Shown: positions 16,796-25,930, numbered from the stretch's first letter. The stretch: DNA of 48,567 bases from Streptomyces carminius (GCF_002794255.1 NZ_PGGW01000053.1:1-48567), one strand, 5' to 3'. Notes: generated from the sequence alone by a model not told the origin. Translations and numbers: made by a program.

Positions 16796-17142
16796 CCCCC
16801 CTTGTCTCCTGCCGTCCGCACCTCTCCGCCGCCGTCCGCCCCCGTCCGCCGCCGTCCGCACGGGAACGCGCGACGGCGGGTGGGTGGCCGGGGGAGAGCG
16901 CCGTCGCGAGGCCGGGTACGTGCCCGCGGGTCCGGTCCCCTCCGCAGGTCGAGGGTAGCGGCCCCCGGCCGCTCCGCGGCGGGCCCCGGGCGTCGGGAAA
17001 GCGGCGGGAGGCGGCGGGGAACTCCCGGAAACGGGCGGGGACACGAGGGAGGAGGAAGCCGCGGGCGGCCGGGCCCGCCCCGGGACGCGGCGCGCGGGGC
17101 CGGCCGCCGTCCCGGGACACCCGCCGCCGGGCCGGCGGACCG
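16796..17142. other. Intergenic region with short GC-rich repeats
   Basis: These 347 bases lie between the end of the phosphoketolase gene and the start of the Rv1733c-like gene, both on the minus strand. Three copies of GCCGTCCGC (16811, 16831, 16851; 20-base period) sit just upstream of the Rv1733c-like start and could be regulator contacts or mere low complexity. The remainder is purine-rich on the plus strand near 17030-17065. No gene is convincing. Confidence 0.4.
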
Positions 17143-19524
17143 TCAGGAGCCCGGCCAGCTCCAGTCGGCGACCTCGGGCAGGTCGGTGCCGTGCTCGCGG
17201 ACCCAGTCGTGGTGCCGGTGGCGCACGTCCTGCATCCGCTGGCGCACGCCCGCCGCCCGCGCCGCCAGGCCCGGCACCCGGTCGATGACGTCCATGGCCA
17301 GCCGGTAGCGGTCCAGGTCGTTGCGGAGCACCATGTCGAACGGGGTGGTGGTCGCCCCGCTCTCCCGGTAGCCGCGCACATGGAACCGGTCGTGCACACC
17401 GGTGCGGTGGGCGAGCCGGTGGATCAGCCACGGATAGCCGTGGTAGGCGAAGACCACCGGCCTGTCACGGGTGAAGACCGCCTCGAACTCCGCGTCCGCC
17501 AGCCCGTGCGGGTGGGCCGAACGCGGCATCAGCCGGGCCAGGTCCACCACGTTCACCACGCGCACCGCCAGCTCCGGGAGGTGCTCGCGCAGCAGCGCGG
17601 CCGCGGCCAGCGTCTCCTGGGCGGGCACGTCGCCGGCACAGGCCAGCACCACGTCCGGTTCCCGCTCCGGGCGCTCGGTTCCGGCCCACTCCCAGATGCC
17701 CGCCCCGCGCGCGCAGTGGGCGCGGGCCTCCTGGGGCCCGAGCCAGTCGAAACAGGACTGCTTGCCCGCGACGACGACGTTGACGGTGTCGGTGGTGCGC
17801 AGGACGTGGTCGGCGACGCACAGCAGGGTGTTGGTGTCCGGCGGCAGGTAGACGCGCACCACGTCCGGGCTCTTGTTGAGAACGTGGTCGACGAAACCGG
17901 GATCCTGGTGCGAGAAACCGTTGTGGTCCTGCCGCCAGGCGTGCGAGGTCAGCAGGAGGTTGAGGCCGGGCACCGGGGCGCGCCAGGGCACCTGGCGGGC
18001 GCTCTGCAGCCACTTGGCGTGCTGGGTGACCATGCTGGCGACGATGGGGGCGAACCCCTCGTAGGAGCTGAACAGGCCGTGCCGCCCGGTGAGCGTGTAG
18101 CCCTCCAGCCAGCCCTCGCACAGATGCTCCGAGAGCACCTCCATCACCCGGCCGTGCGGCCCCGTGTGACGGTCCGTCGGCAGTGTCTCCCCCTGCCAGG
18201 CGCGGTCGGTGACGGCGAAGACCTCACCCAGGTGGTTGGACTCCGCCTCGTCGGGTGCCACCACCCGGAAGTCGCGCCGCCCCTCGGTGTCCTCCAGGAT
18301 CCGGCGCAGCATCCCGCCCAGCACCCGCGTCGGCTCGTGGGAGGAGGCGCCCGGCCGTTCCACCGGCACCGCGAAGGCCTCCGGGCCGGGCAGCGGCAGG
18401 GACCGCCGCAGCCGGCCGCCGTCGGCGTGCGGGTTCGCCCCCAGCCGCCGGTCCCCGCGCGGTACGCAGGCCAGCACCTCGGGACGGGGACCGCCGTGCT
18501 CGTCGAACAGCTCGTCGGGCCGGTACGAACGCAGCCACCGCTCCAGCGCGCGCAGCCTTTCGGGGTCCTCCCGCACCCCGGCCAGCGGAATCTGGTGGGA
18601 GCGCCAGGTGTCCTCCACCGGCTCGCCGTCCAGTTCGCGCGGACCGGTCCAGCCCTTGGGGGTGCGCAGTACGAGCACCGGCCAGTGCGGCCGCCCGGCG
18701 CCGCCGCCCGCGCGGGCCGCCCGCCGCGCCGCGGTGATCCGCTCCAGCGCCTCGTCCAGGGCGGCGGCCAGCGCGCGGTGCACCCGGTGCGGCGGGGTGT
18801 CCGGCTCGGCCGTCACCCACAGCGGCTCGTGCCCGTAGCCGCGCAGCAGGGCGTCCAGTTCCTCCTCGGGCAGCCGGGCGAGCACGGTCGGGTTGGCGAT
18901 CTTGTAGCCGTTGAGGTGCAGGACGGGCAGCACCGCCCCGTCGTGCACCGGGTCCAGGAACTTGTTCGCGTGCCAGGAGGCGGCCAGCGGCCCCGTCTCG
19001 GCCTCGCCGTCCCCGATGACGCAGACGGCCAGCAGGTCCGGGTTGTCCAGGGCGGCCCCGTAGGCGTGCGCCAGCGAGTACCCCAGCTCACCGCCCTCCT
19101 GGATCGAGCCGGGCACCTCCGGGGCCGTGTGGCTGGGCAGCCCGCCGGGGAAGGAGAACTGCTCGAACAGCCGGGTCATCCCGGCCTCGTCCCGTCCCAC
19201 GTCCGGCCACCGCTCCCCGAAGGTGCCCTCCAGCCAGCTCCCGGCCAGCACCGCGGGCGCGCCGTGCCCCGGCCCCCACACGCACAGCGCGTCCAGGTCG
19301 CGGGCCGAGATCACCCGGTTCAGATGGGTGTGGACGAGGGCGAGCCCCGGGCAGGTGCCCCAGTGGCCCAGCAGCCGCGGTTTGACGTGCTCGGGCCGCA
19401 GTTCCTCGCGCAGCAGCGGGTTGCCCCGCAGATAGAGCTGGCCGGCGGCCAGGTAGTTGAGCGCGCGCCAGTGGGCGTCCAGCTCCGCGCACTCGCGGTC
19501 GGTGAGCTTTCCCTGCGTCTCCAT
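17143..19524 (-). CDS. xfp: Phosphoketolase (xylulose-5-phosphate/fructose-6-phosphate)
   Basis: A 793-residue thiamine-diphosphate enzyme of the cytosol that splits xylulose 5-phosphate or fructose 6-phosphate with phosphate into acetyl phosphate plus a triose or tetrose phosphate. Full family length is present. Signature parts are WRALNYLAAGQLYL, LLGHWGTCPGLALVHTHLNRVI (with a conserved active-site His), GPGHGAPAVLAGSWLEGT, SIQEGGELGYSLAHAYGAALDNPDLL, and the ThDP-binding motif VIGDGEAETGPLAASWHANKF near residues 167-187. The C-terminal part has QDHNGFSHQDPGF and HGTDLPEV. ATG 19524 follows AGGAGACCG. It is a single gene by spacing; 561 bases without a gene precede it and may hold its control region. 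No acetate kinase gene is adjacent. Confidence 0.96.
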   Translation of the reverse strand: METQGKLTDRECAELDAHWRALNYLAAGQLYLRGNPLLREELRPEHVKPRLLGHWGTCPGLALVHTHLNRVISARDLDALCVWGPGHGAPAVLAGSWLEGTFGERWPDVGRDEAGMTRLFEQFSFPGGLPSHTAPEVPGSIQEGGELGYSLAHAYGAALDNPDLLAVCVIGDGEAETGPLAASWHANKFLDPVHDGAVLPVLHLNGYKIANPTVLARLPEEELDALLRGYGHEPLWVTAEPDTPPHRVHRALAAALDEALERITAARRAARAGGGAGRPHWPVLVLRTPKGWTGPRELDGEPVEDTWRSHQIPLAGVREDPERLRALERWLRSYRPDELFDEHGGPRPEVLACVPRGDRRLGANPHADGGRLRRSLPLPGPEAFAVPVERPGASSHEPTRVLGGMLRRILEDTEGRRDFRVVAPDEAESNHLGEVFAVTDRAWQGETLPTDRHTGPHGRVMEVLSEHLCEGWLEGYTLTGRHGLFSSYEGFAPIVASMVTQHAKWLQSARQVPWRAPVPGLNLLLTSHAWRQDHNGFSHQDPGFVDHVLNKSPDVVRVYLPPDTNTLLCVADHVLRTTDTVNVVVAGKQSCFDWLGPQEARAHCARGAGIWEWAGTERPEREPDVVLACAGDVPAQETLAAAALLREHLPELAVRVVNVVDLARLMPRSAHPHGLADAEFEAVFTRDRPVVFAYHGYPWLIHRLAHRTGVHDRFHVRGYRESGATTTPFDMVLRNDLDRYRLAMDVIDRVPGLAARAAGVRQRMQDVRHRHHDWVREHGTDLPEVADWSWPGS

Positions 19525-20085
19525 CGGTCTCCTGGTGGGGATCGCTTGTCGTCGGCTTGTGGTGGCTTCCCGCCGCCCGGGGGAAGGCCGGACCGGACCG
19601 TGCCGCCGGGCCGGGGTCCCCGCCCGGCGGGGAGGGGGACCACCGGGCCGCCTTCCGCCGGAACCCGCGCCGGGGGCGGGCGTGAGCGGTGCCCCAGAGG
19701 CGTGTCCCCGCTGACCGGTGTGTCACACCCGTACGCCCCGGCGCCCTCGCGGCCCGCCGTCCGCCGGCGTTCGTCCCGCCGGTGGTACCGCGGTGCGTCG
19801 CGCACGGGGGTACGCGTCCTGGTGCGGCACACCGCGCCGGTTCTTCCGCCGCCGTGACGCCGCCGGGCGCCACGGGCGCCGCCGGGCGCCGCAGCGGCCG
19901 CCTCCGCGGGCGGCGTGACACCCGGAAGCGGGGTGCGGAGCGGCGCCTTCCTCCCGGAGGAACCGGGGTGGTGCGGCAGGGGCGCGGCCCGCTTGACGGC
20001 GAGCGGTGCGCGGGCGGTGCCCCGGCGGGTCCCGGAGTGTGCCGTAAGCCCGCCGCCCGCCGTACCACCTCCGCACCCGCGGGTG
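19525..20085. other. 561-base intergenic region upstream of phosphoketolase
   Basis: Neither strand shows a frame with convincing codon use. The half near 19570-19660 is dense in G/C blocks able to pair, for example GGTCCCC with GGGGACC, and could form structure in the phosphoketolase leader. A 13-base direct repeat GCCGCCGGGCGCC occurs at 19859-19871 and 19878-19890. A 117-codon minus-strand frame (20076-19723) is Arg/Pro/Gly-rich and I do not accept it as a gene. Confidence 0.45.
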
Positions 20086-20913
20086 TCAGCCGAGGACCTC
20101 GAAGGGATCGCCCGTGCGCAGGACACCGGTGTGCTCGGGAACCAGCTTCTGTCCGAAGACCAGCGCGTCCCCGAAGCGGCGGTGCCGGGCCAGGGTGCGC
20201 AGCGGCTCCTTGCCGCGCTCGCCCGTGGCCTGGTCGGTGGTGGTCACCACGCAGCGGGCGCAGGGCTTGACGACTCGGAAGGAGACCTCGCCGATCCGCA
20301 CCCGGCGCCAGCCGTCCTCGGCCCACGGCGGGGTGCCCTCGACGACGGCGTTGGGCCGGAAGCGGCCCATCGGAAGCGGGCCCTCGTCCGGGTGGTCCCC
20401 CTGCGCTATCAGCAGGTTGAGCGCCTCCAGCGAGGACACCGTGGTCAGCAGCAGCGGGAACTCGTCGGCGAGGTTCACCGTCTCGCCGGGACGGCCGTAC
20501 TCCGGATCGACCGGGCGCCGGTGCCCGGGCGCGTCGAGGTGGACCAGCCGTGCCCCGGTGCCCAGATACGCCGTCAGCCAGGTGTGGGCGCCGTCCGCCG
20601 CCTCCACCACCTCCACCTTGGTGCGCCACATCCGTGCCACGACCGTGCCGGCGGCCGGATCCGGCACCTCGACCGTCAGCGGCGGCATCCCCGGGCCGGA
20701 CAGCCGGAGGCCGCCGCCGGGCAGCGGCTCGGCGGCGGCCAGGGCCAGACGCGGGTGCTCCCGCTGGGTGAGCAGCGTGCCGTCCGGGCCGGTCACCATC
20801 CAGCGCCGGTCCCCCGACAGTCCCCAGGGCTCCACAGCGGCACGGGCGGTGCCGGCACCCGCGAGTGACTTCACCGGGTAGCGGACGAGCGCGGTCAGCG
20901 CGGGCATGGTCAT
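20086..20913 (-). CDS. MOSC domain protein (YcbX/mARC-like)
   Basis: A 275-residue protein made of an N-terminal MOSC_N beta-barrel (LVRYPVKSLAGA, WGLSGDRRWMVTGPDG, LTQREHPRLAL) and a C-terminal MOSC domain. The latter has RFRPNAVV and KPCARCVVTTTDQATG, with the conserved cysteine expected to ligate a molybdenum cofactor or carry sulphur. Relatives (YcbX, mARC) reduce N-hydroxylated compounds, but without the ferredoxin tail of YcbX the electron donor is unknown. The start is set at ATG 20913 (MTMPALTALVRYPVKS); the 15 codons further upstream do not resemble the family. It sits 34 bases after the DUF6643-like gene on the same strand, so the two may be co-transcribed. Confidence 0.88.
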   Translation of the reverse strand: MTMPALTALVRYPVKSLAGAGTARAAVEPWGLSGDRRWMVTGPDGTLLTQREHPRLALAAAEPLPGGGLRLSGPGMPPLTVEVPDPAAGTVVARMWRTKVEVVEAADGAHTWLTAYLGTGARLVHLDAPGHRRPVDPEYGRPGETVNLADEFPLLLTTVSSLEALNLLIAQGDHPDEGPLPMGRFRPNAVVEGTPPWAEDGWRRVRIGEVSFRVVKPCARCVVTTTDQATGERGKEPLRTLARHRRFGDALVFGQKLVPEHTGVLRTGDPFEVLG

Positions 20914-20947
20914 ACGGCCACCCTGCCACCCGGATCGGACAGTCGGG

Positions 20948-21463
20948 TCAGTAACCACGCCCCTGGTACGGGTGGCCGCCGTACGGCTGCTCCTCGTAGG
21001 ACCCCGGGTACGGGGCCGGGGCGGCGGCGGGAGCGGGCATCTGCCGCGGCGGCACCGGGCGCGGGGCGACCGGACGCATCTGCGGCTGCTGCTGGTTCGG
21101 GTAGCCGTAGCCGCCCCGCGGCGCGCCGGCCTGCTGCGGTACGTACGGCGCGGGCGCCTGCTGCAGCGGGGCGGGCTGCTGGACGGGCGCGGGCTGCTGG
21201 TAGGCCGGAGCCTGCTGGTAACCCCGCGGCGGGGCCGCCGCCTGCGGCTGGTAGGCGGAGGGCCCGGACGGCAGCGCGGGCAGCGCGGCCGGCAGGGCGG
21301 GCAGGTAACCCGGGGTCTCGTACGGGGACGACGGGACCCGGATGGGCGCGATCTGAGGTTTACCCCGCTCGGCGACCAGGCTGTCGTAGATCGGGGTGTC
21401 AGCGAAGGAGGGCGTGGAGTAGTAACCGCCGCCGTAGGTGCTGCGGGGGGACGTCATACTCAT
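20948..21463 (-). CDS. DUF6643-like Tyr/Pro/Gln-rich small protein
   Basis: A 171-residue protein with a conserved N-terminus (MTSPRSTYGGGYYSTPSF, then DTPIYDSLVAERGKPQIAPIRVP) typical of a streptomycete-specific family I associate with DUF6643. It continues into a long low-complexity region rich in Pro, Gln, Ala, Tyr and Gly (QQAPAYQQPAPVQQPAPLQQ). It is probably disordered after residue ~55. Function is unknown. Two starts are possible, ATG 21463 and ATG 21457; the second matches the family start. No ribosome site is visible, and TTAACT ends 7 bases before ATG 21457, so a leaderless message starting there is plausible. Confidence 0.8.
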   Translation of the reverse strand: MSMTSPRSTYGGGYYSTPSFADTPIYDSLVAERGKPQIAPIRVPSSPYETPGYLPALPAALPALPSGPSAYQPQAAAPPRGYQQAPAYQQPAPVQQPAPLQQAPAPYVPQQAGAPRGGYGYPNQQQPQMRPVAPRPVPPRQMPAPAAAPAPYPGSYEEQPYGGHPYQGRGY

Positions 21464-21851
21464 AAGTTAAGCCCACGATGTGCCAGTTGGGGAGACCGTT
21501 AGGAAGGTCATTTCCCGGGTTCTCCGGGGTCATGAGCCACCGGTGTGGGCAAAGGGGGAGAAAAGCGCCCATCCCGTCCATGATCCGGGAGGCGGGAACG
21601 GATTCCGCGGGAAACGGCGGTCTCCTTCCGCTTCCCCTCCCGGTTCTTCTCGGGTTCTCCGGCCTTCTTCCCTTCCTTCCCCTCCTTTCCCGCCCCCTCT
21701 CCCGCTCCTCCCGGCGGTCCCGTCCACCGCCCCGTCCCGCTCTCCGCCTCCGTTTCCCGCCGTGACACCTCCGGGGGCAGAACCGGGTGCAATAAGTTGT
21801 GGCCCGGCAGAGCACCCGAAGTGCGCGAGGGCCCAGCAGCGAGGGGGAAGC
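21464..21851. other. Divergent promoter region, DUF6643-like gene and TerD gene
   Basis: This 388-base spacer has a pyrimidine-rich plus strand from about 21620 to 21760 (many CCTTCC/TCCCGC blocks), unlike the neighbouring coding DNA. A patch GTGCAATAAGTTGTGG at 21788-21803 is the AT-richest piece near the TerD start and may hold its -10. I see no small gene. Confidence 0.45.
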
Positions 21852-23183
21852 ATGAGCATGCTCAAAGGCACCAACGTCCCGGTCCGGGCGGAGGCCGTAC
21901 GGGTCGAGGTGGGATGGCGTACCGGGCCGGGCGTGCCGGACGTGGACGCCTCCGCGCTGCTGCTGGTCTCGGGCCGGGTCCGCTCGGACGGCGACCTCGT
22001 CTTCTACAACCAGCCCGGACACGTCTCCGGCGCCGTGCGCCACGAGGGCAAGCGGTCCGTGCCCGCCGACGGCGCCGGTGAGGGCGCCGGTGAGGGCGCC
22101 GTCACCGACACCCTCGCCGTGGACCTGGCGCGGGTGGAGCCCGCCGTCGAGACGGTCGTCGTCGCCGCCTCCGCGGACGGCGGCACCTTCGGCCGGGTGC
22201 CCGGACTGTCCGTACGGGTGGTGGACGCGGGCAGCGGGGCCGAACTGGCCCGCTTCGACAGCCGGGACGCCACCTCCGAGACGGCCTTCGTCCTGGGCGA
22301 GCTGTACCGGCGGCAGGGCGCCTGGAAGTTCCGGGCCGTCGGCCAGGGCTACGACAGCGGACTGGCCGGCCTCGCCACCGACTTCGGCATCACCGTCGAC
22401 GAACCGCGGGGCCCGGCACCGGCGCCCGCGCCGCCCGCGCCGCCGGCCGCCGCGCCCGCGTCCCCGGCGGCGCCTCCGGCACCGTCCGCGCCGTCCACAT
22501 CATCCGCGCCCACACCCCCGGCACCCCCCGCGCCTCCGCGGCCCGTGCGGCTGACCAAGGTCACCCTGACCAAGGAGGCGCCGAGGATCTCCCTCGCCAA
22601 GCAGGGCGGCACCTCCGGCGCGATGCGGGTCAACCTCAACTGGCAGGTGCACAAGCAGTTCAAGGGCTGGGGCGCCAAACTCGGCCGGGCCATGGCCCTG
22701 CACGCCGACCTCGACCTGGACCTGTGCGCCCTGTACGAGCTCGCCGACGGCAGCAAGGGCGTCATCCAGGCGCTCGGCAACGCCTTCGGTGCCCTCCACC
22801 GGCCGCCGTACATCCTCCTCGACGGCGACGACCGCACCGGTGCCGTCGAGACCGGTGAGAACCTCACCGTCAACCTCGACCACAAGGACGCCCTCCGGCG
22901 CGTCCTGGTCTTCGTCACGATCTACGAGGGCGCCCGCAGCTTCGCGGGCCTCAACGCCACCGTGACACTCACCCCGCAGCACGGTGCGCCCGTCGACTTC
23001 TCCCTCGACGAGTGCACCGTCCCCTCCACCGTCTGCGCCCTGGCGCTGATCACCAACAACGGCGGCGACCTCGTCGTCCAGCGCGAGGCGCGCTACCTGA
23101 TCCCCGAGCGGGGGGTGAGCCCGCAGCGCACGGTGGACCACGCCTACGGCTGGGGCATGCAGTGGACCCCGGGCCGCAAGTGA
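21852..23183 (+). CDS. TerD family protein with two TerD-like domains
   Basis: A 443-residue protein of the tellurite-resistance/stress TerD superfamily. The first domain (~1-175) begins MLKGTNVPVRAEAVRVEVGW and includes DVDASALLL, SDGDLVFYNQP, LARVEPAVETVVVAAS and FVLGELYRRQGAWKFRAVGQGYDSGL. TerD domains bind calcium through such acidic loops. A Pro/Ala/Ser linker spans ~185-225. The second domain (~232-443, starting VRLTKVTLTKEAPRISLAK) resembles TerA: LNWQVHK, ADLDLDLCALYELADG, ILLDGDDRTGAVETGENLTVNLD, VFVTIYEGARSF and a C-terminal WGMQW. GTG-free start ATG 21852 is preceded by GAGGGGGAAG. A strong hairpin follows the stop. TerD proteins in streptomycetes are linked to stress and development rather than tellurite alone. 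Confidence 0.92.
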   Translation: MSMLKGTNVPVRAEAVRVEVGWRTGPGVPDVDASALLLVSGRVRSDGDLVFYNQPGHVSGAVRHEGKRSVPADGAGEGAGEGAVTDTLAVDLARVEPAVETVVVAASADGGTFGRVPGLSVRVVDAGSGAELARFDSRDATSETAFVLGELYRRQGAWKFRAVGQGYDSGLAGLATDFGITVDEPRGPAPAPAPPAPPAAAPASPAAPPAPSAPSTSSAPTPPAPPAPPRPVRLTKVTLTKEAPRISLAKQGGTSGAMRVNLNWQVHKQFKGWGAKLGRAMALHADLDLDLCALYELADGSKGVIQALGNAFGALHRPPYILLDGDDRTGAVETGENLTVNLDHKDALRRVLVFVTIYEGARSFAGLNATVTLTPQHGAPVDFSLDECTVPSTVCALALITNNGGDLVVQREARYLIPERGVSPQRTVDHAYGWGMQWTPGRK

Positions 23184-23202
23184 CGCACCGCGGACCCCGT
23201 GA

Positions 23203-23246
23203 GCCGCCCGCCGGAGCCGGAACCCCTCCGGGCACCGGCGGGCGGC
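23203..23246 (+). terminator. Long double-stem hairpin after the TerD gene
   Basis: Outer 12-bp perfect arms GCCGCCCGCCGG / CCGGCGGGCGGC enclose an inner CCGGA-ACCCC-TCCGG stem. It starts 19 bases after the TerD stop and ends 31 bases before the next start, so it probably limits read-through into the racemase-like gene. Confidence 0.7.
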
Positions 23247-23277
23247 CCGGGAAGCCGCTGCCCGTACCCTGTTCCCC

Positions 23278-24117
23278 GTGAAGATCGCGCTTGTGGACTC
23301 CGGGCTCGGACTGCTGGCCGCCGCCGCCGCGGTACGCCGGGCCAGGCCCGACGCCGACCTGGTGCTGTCCAGCGACCCCGACGGCATGCCCTGGGGGCCG
23401 CGGACCACCGGGGACATCACCGCCCGCGCCCTGGCCTGCGCGCGGGCGGCCGCCGCGCTGTCGCCCGACGCGCTGATCGTCGCCTGCAACACCGCCTCCG
23501 TGCACGCCCTGCCGGTACTCCGCGCCGAACTGGAGCCGGCCGTCCCGGTCGTGGGCACCGTGCCCGCCGTCAAGCCCGCCGCCGCGGCGGGCGGTTCCGT
23601 CGCCGTCTGGGCCACCCCCGCCACCACCGGCAGCCCGTACCAGCGCCGCCTCATCGCCGACTACGGCAACGGCGCCGAGATCACCGAGGTGCCCTGCCAC
23701 GGCCTGGCCGACGCCGTGGAACGCGCGGACGAGCCGCTGATCGACACCGCCGTGGCCGCGGCCGCCCGGCTCACCCCGGCCGGAGTGCGGGCCGTGGTGC
23801 TCGGCTGCACCCACTACGAACTGGTCGCCGACCGTATCCGCGCCGCCGTACGGACCCCCGGCACGGCCGGTCCGGAGCCCGCCCTGTACGGCTCGGCCGC
23901 CGCGGTCGCCGCCCAGGCGCTGCGCCGGATCGGCGCGGAACCGGCCCCGGCCGCACCCGCCACCGGAAGCCTGGCCGTCCTGCTCGGCGGCCGTCCGGCG
24001 GCGCTGACCGCCCCCGCGCACCGCTACGCCGAGGGCAGGCTGCTGGCCGCGGCGGACGGGACGACCCGCGGGACGGCGGACGGGTCCGGGCGGACACCGG
24101 CCGAGGTGGCGGAGTAA
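23278..24117 (+). CDS. Aspartate/glutamate racemase family protein
   Basis: A 279-residue protein of the cofactor-independent Asp/Glu racemase superfamily. Both catalytic cysteines are present: ALIVACNTASVHALP (about residue 68) and VVLGCTHYELV (about 180). The N-terminal VDSGLGLLAAAAAV corresponds to the MurI DSGxGG segment but has lost the second glycine of the pair. MurI makes D-glutamate for peptidoglycan; this copy lacks the typical neighbours of the essential gene and may be a paralogue with another role. The C-terminal ~60 residues are Ala/Pro-rich. GTG 23278 is the only start that gives MKIALVDSG; no strong ribosome site is visible. The gene converges on the membrane protein at 24188. 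Confidence 0.82.
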   Translation: MKIALVDSGLGLLAAAAAVRRARPDADLVLSSDPDGMPWGPRTTGDITARALACARAAAALSPDALIVACNTASVHALPVLRAELEPAVPVVGTVPAVKPAAAAGGSVAVWATPATTGSPYQRRLIADYGNGAEITEVPCHGLADAVERADEPLIDTAVAAAARLTPAGVRAVVLGCTHYELVADRIRAAVRTPGTAGPEPALYGSAAAVAAQALRRIGAEPAPAAPATGSLAVLLGGRPAALTAPAHRYAEGRLLAAADGTTRGTADGSGRTPAEVAE

Positions 24118-24187
24118 CGGCAGGGAACGGGGAGCGCGAAGAGGACGGAGAGCGGGGGAGCCGGGGAACGAACGGGGGAGAAGCCGC

Positions 24188-25231
24188 TCACGGCAGCCCG
24201 CCCTCGGGCGGCCGGTGGGCCGTCGCCACCCCCGCCAGCAGACCAGCGCCCACGGTGACCTGGTTGAAGCTCAGCGCGTTGCCCGCGCTCGCCAGCACGG
24301 CCAGCACGGTGAGCGCGGCTCCCGCCACCAGCACCACCGGCGCCGGCCGCGGGGACCGGTACAGCGCCAGCAGCAGCCAGCCGAAGGCGCCGCCCAGCAG
24401 CAGCACCCCGGGCAGCCCCTGCTCGGCCGCCAGTTGCAGCGGTGCCGAGTGCGGCTTGCCGTCCGCCGCCGGGTCCTGGGCCGCGGTCGGGCTCAGCTCG
24501 CCGAACCGGTCGGGACCCGCCCCGCGCACCGGCTCCGCCGCCGCCAGCGCCAGCGCGTCCTCCCAGAGCCCGACCCGGTACGTGCCGAGCCGGTCCGCCA
24601 GCACGCTCTCCACCGGCCGCAGAGCGGGCGGCGCGGTGCCGTCGGCCACCGCCCAGACGGTGGCCGACGCGGCGGCCGCGACCGCCGCCAGCACGGCCAG
24701 CACGGGAAGCCGGCGGCGCATCCGGCCCGCGGCCAGGGAGAACAGCAGTACCCCGAGTGCCGCGGCGCCCCCGGCCGGCGAGCCGATCACCGGCGCGGCC
24801 GCCGCGATCGCCAGGGCCAGCAGGTGCAGCAGCCGGCGCGCCGGACCGGTCCGCACGGAGTGGGCCGCACAGCAGGCCGCACCCGCCGAGAGCGCCAGCA
24901 GGGCGGCGTCGGCGCCCATCCGGCCGTCCGGCCCGGTGGCGTACGGGACGCCCAGCGGGGAGTACCCGGAGGCCAGCACGATCACCGGTCCGGCCACCGC
25001 CGCCCCGGCGGGCAGGGCGGCGGGCAGCAGGGAACCCCCTATCCGCCCGCAGGCGTACCCGGCGGTCACCGCCAGCACCGCGAGCAGCAGTCCCTCCGGG
25101 CGGGCGTCCCGGCCCGCCGCGCAGAGCAGGACCCAGCCGACCCAGCAGCCCAGTACCACGGTGCCCACCGCATGCGGCGAGCCGTTCCGCTCCGGTGCGA
25201 CGGACACTGTTCCGAGCGCCGGTGACGCCAT
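24188..25231 (-). CDS. Polytopic membrane protein, O-antigen ligase (Wzy_C)-like
   Basis: A 347-residue membrane protein with about ten hydrophobic segments. The segment around residues 225-290 resembles the periplasmic loop of O-antigen ligase/polymerase proteins: RLGTYRVGLWEDALALAAAEPVRGAGPDRFGEL, then KPHSAPLQLAAEQGLPGVLLLGG. The pattern is W..AL....P..G.G, then H...L....E.G..G. In Gram-positives such proteins may ligate or polymerise surface glycans; the substrate is unknown and no glycan cluster is nearby. The start is set at ATG 25231, since the in-frame sequence upstream is Arg/Pro-rich and lies in the promoter of the divergent Nudix gene. Confidence 0.75.
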   Translation of the reverse strand: MASPALGTVSVAPERNGSPHAVGTVVLGCWVGWVLLCAAGRDARPEGLLLAVLAVTAGYACGRIGGSLLPAALPAGAAVAGPVIVLASGYSPLGVPYATGPDGRMGADAALLALSAGAACCAAHSVRTGPARRLLHLLALAIAAAAPVIGSPAGGAAALGVLLFSLAAGRMRRRLPVLAVLAAVAAAASATVWAVADGTAPPALRPVESVLADRLGTYRVGLWEDALALAAAEPVRGAGPDRFGELSPTAAQDPAADGKPHSAPLQLAAEQGLPGVLLLGGAFGWLLLALYRSPRPAPVVLVAGAALTVLAVLASAGNALSFNQVTVGAGLLAGVATAHRPPEGGLP

Positions 25232-25414
25232 CGTCTGCGAACCCCCGATACAGACGGTCCCGCGGTGGCCCCCGGGAAGTGTCCGGACGGCGGCGCGGGC
25301 CGTGACTTCAGGGGCCACCGTAGCCGCTGGGACCCGTCCGCGGGTATGCGTCGGCGCCGAAAAGGATCGACAACCGGTGTCCGACCGGTCACCCGAAGGC
25401 ACGGAGGGGACACG

Positions 25415-25420
25415 TAGGCT
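25415..25420 (+). promoter_or_regulatory. Candidate -10 for a leaderless Nudix transcript
   Basis: TAGGCT ends 6 bases before ATG 25427, so transcription would begin at the start codon. The only ribosome-site-like GGAGGGG lies 17 bases before ATG, too far to serve. The -35 is not clear. Confidence 0.4.
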
Positions 25421-25426
25421 CACCGC

Positions 25427-25930
25427 ATGGCGATTCCCGACTTCATCCGTGAACTGCGCGCGAGTGCGGGGCGGCAGCTGCTCTTCCTGCCCGGGGTGAG
25501 CGCGGTCGTCCTCGACGACGAGGGGCGGATCCTGCTGGGCCGGCGGGCCGACACCGGCCGCTGGGCGCTCATCGGCGGCATACCCGACCCCGGCGAGCAG
25601 CCCGCCGACGCCGCGGTCCGCGAGGTGTACGAGGAGACCGCCGTGCGGGCCGTGCCGGAGCGGCTGCTGCTGGTGCAGACCCAGGCCCCGGTCCGCTACC
25701 CCAACGGGGACGTGTGCCAGTTCATGGACATCTCCTTCCGCTGCCGCGCGCCCGGCGGGCAGCGGCCGCGGGTCAACGACGACGAGTCCCTGGACGTGGC
25801 GTGGTTCGCGCCGGACGCCCTCCCGCCGCTGGACGAGTTCGCGCTCACCCGCATCGCCCGCGCGGCCGGGAGCGGGGACGGACCCGCGTGGTTCGAGACC
25901 ACCGTGCCGGACCCGCGCACGGGCACCTGA
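25427..25930 (+). CDS. Nudix hydrolase
   Basis: A 167-residue Nudix-fold pyrophosphohydrolase. The Nudix box at about residues 49-71 reads G-I-P-D-P-G-E ... R-E-V-Y-E-E-T-A, with the metal-binding REVYEE intact; the final Gly of the consensus is Ala. The N-terminus RELRASAGRQLLFLPGVSAVVLDDEGRILLGRRADTGRWALIGG matches a streptomycete subgroup acting on unknown nucleoside diphosphate derivatives. ATG 25427 is the family start. It is divergent from the O-antigen-ligase-like gene and probably transcribed without a leader. Confidence 0.93.
   Translation: MAIPDFIRELRASAGRQLLFLPGVSAVVLDDEGRILLGRRADTGRWALIGGIPDPGEQPADAAVREVYEETAVRAVPERLLLVQTQAPVRYPNGDVCQFMDISFRCRAPGGQRPRVNDDESLDVAWFAPDALPPLDEFALTRIARAAGSGDGPAWFETTVPDPRTGT

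Noticed and set aside
16050..17399. A 450-codon upstream extension of the beta-helix/AAA gene.
   Set aside because: It lies over the Rv1733c-like gene in another frame and a strong hairpin, and is Arg/Gly-rich. The beta-helix begins right after ATG 16049.
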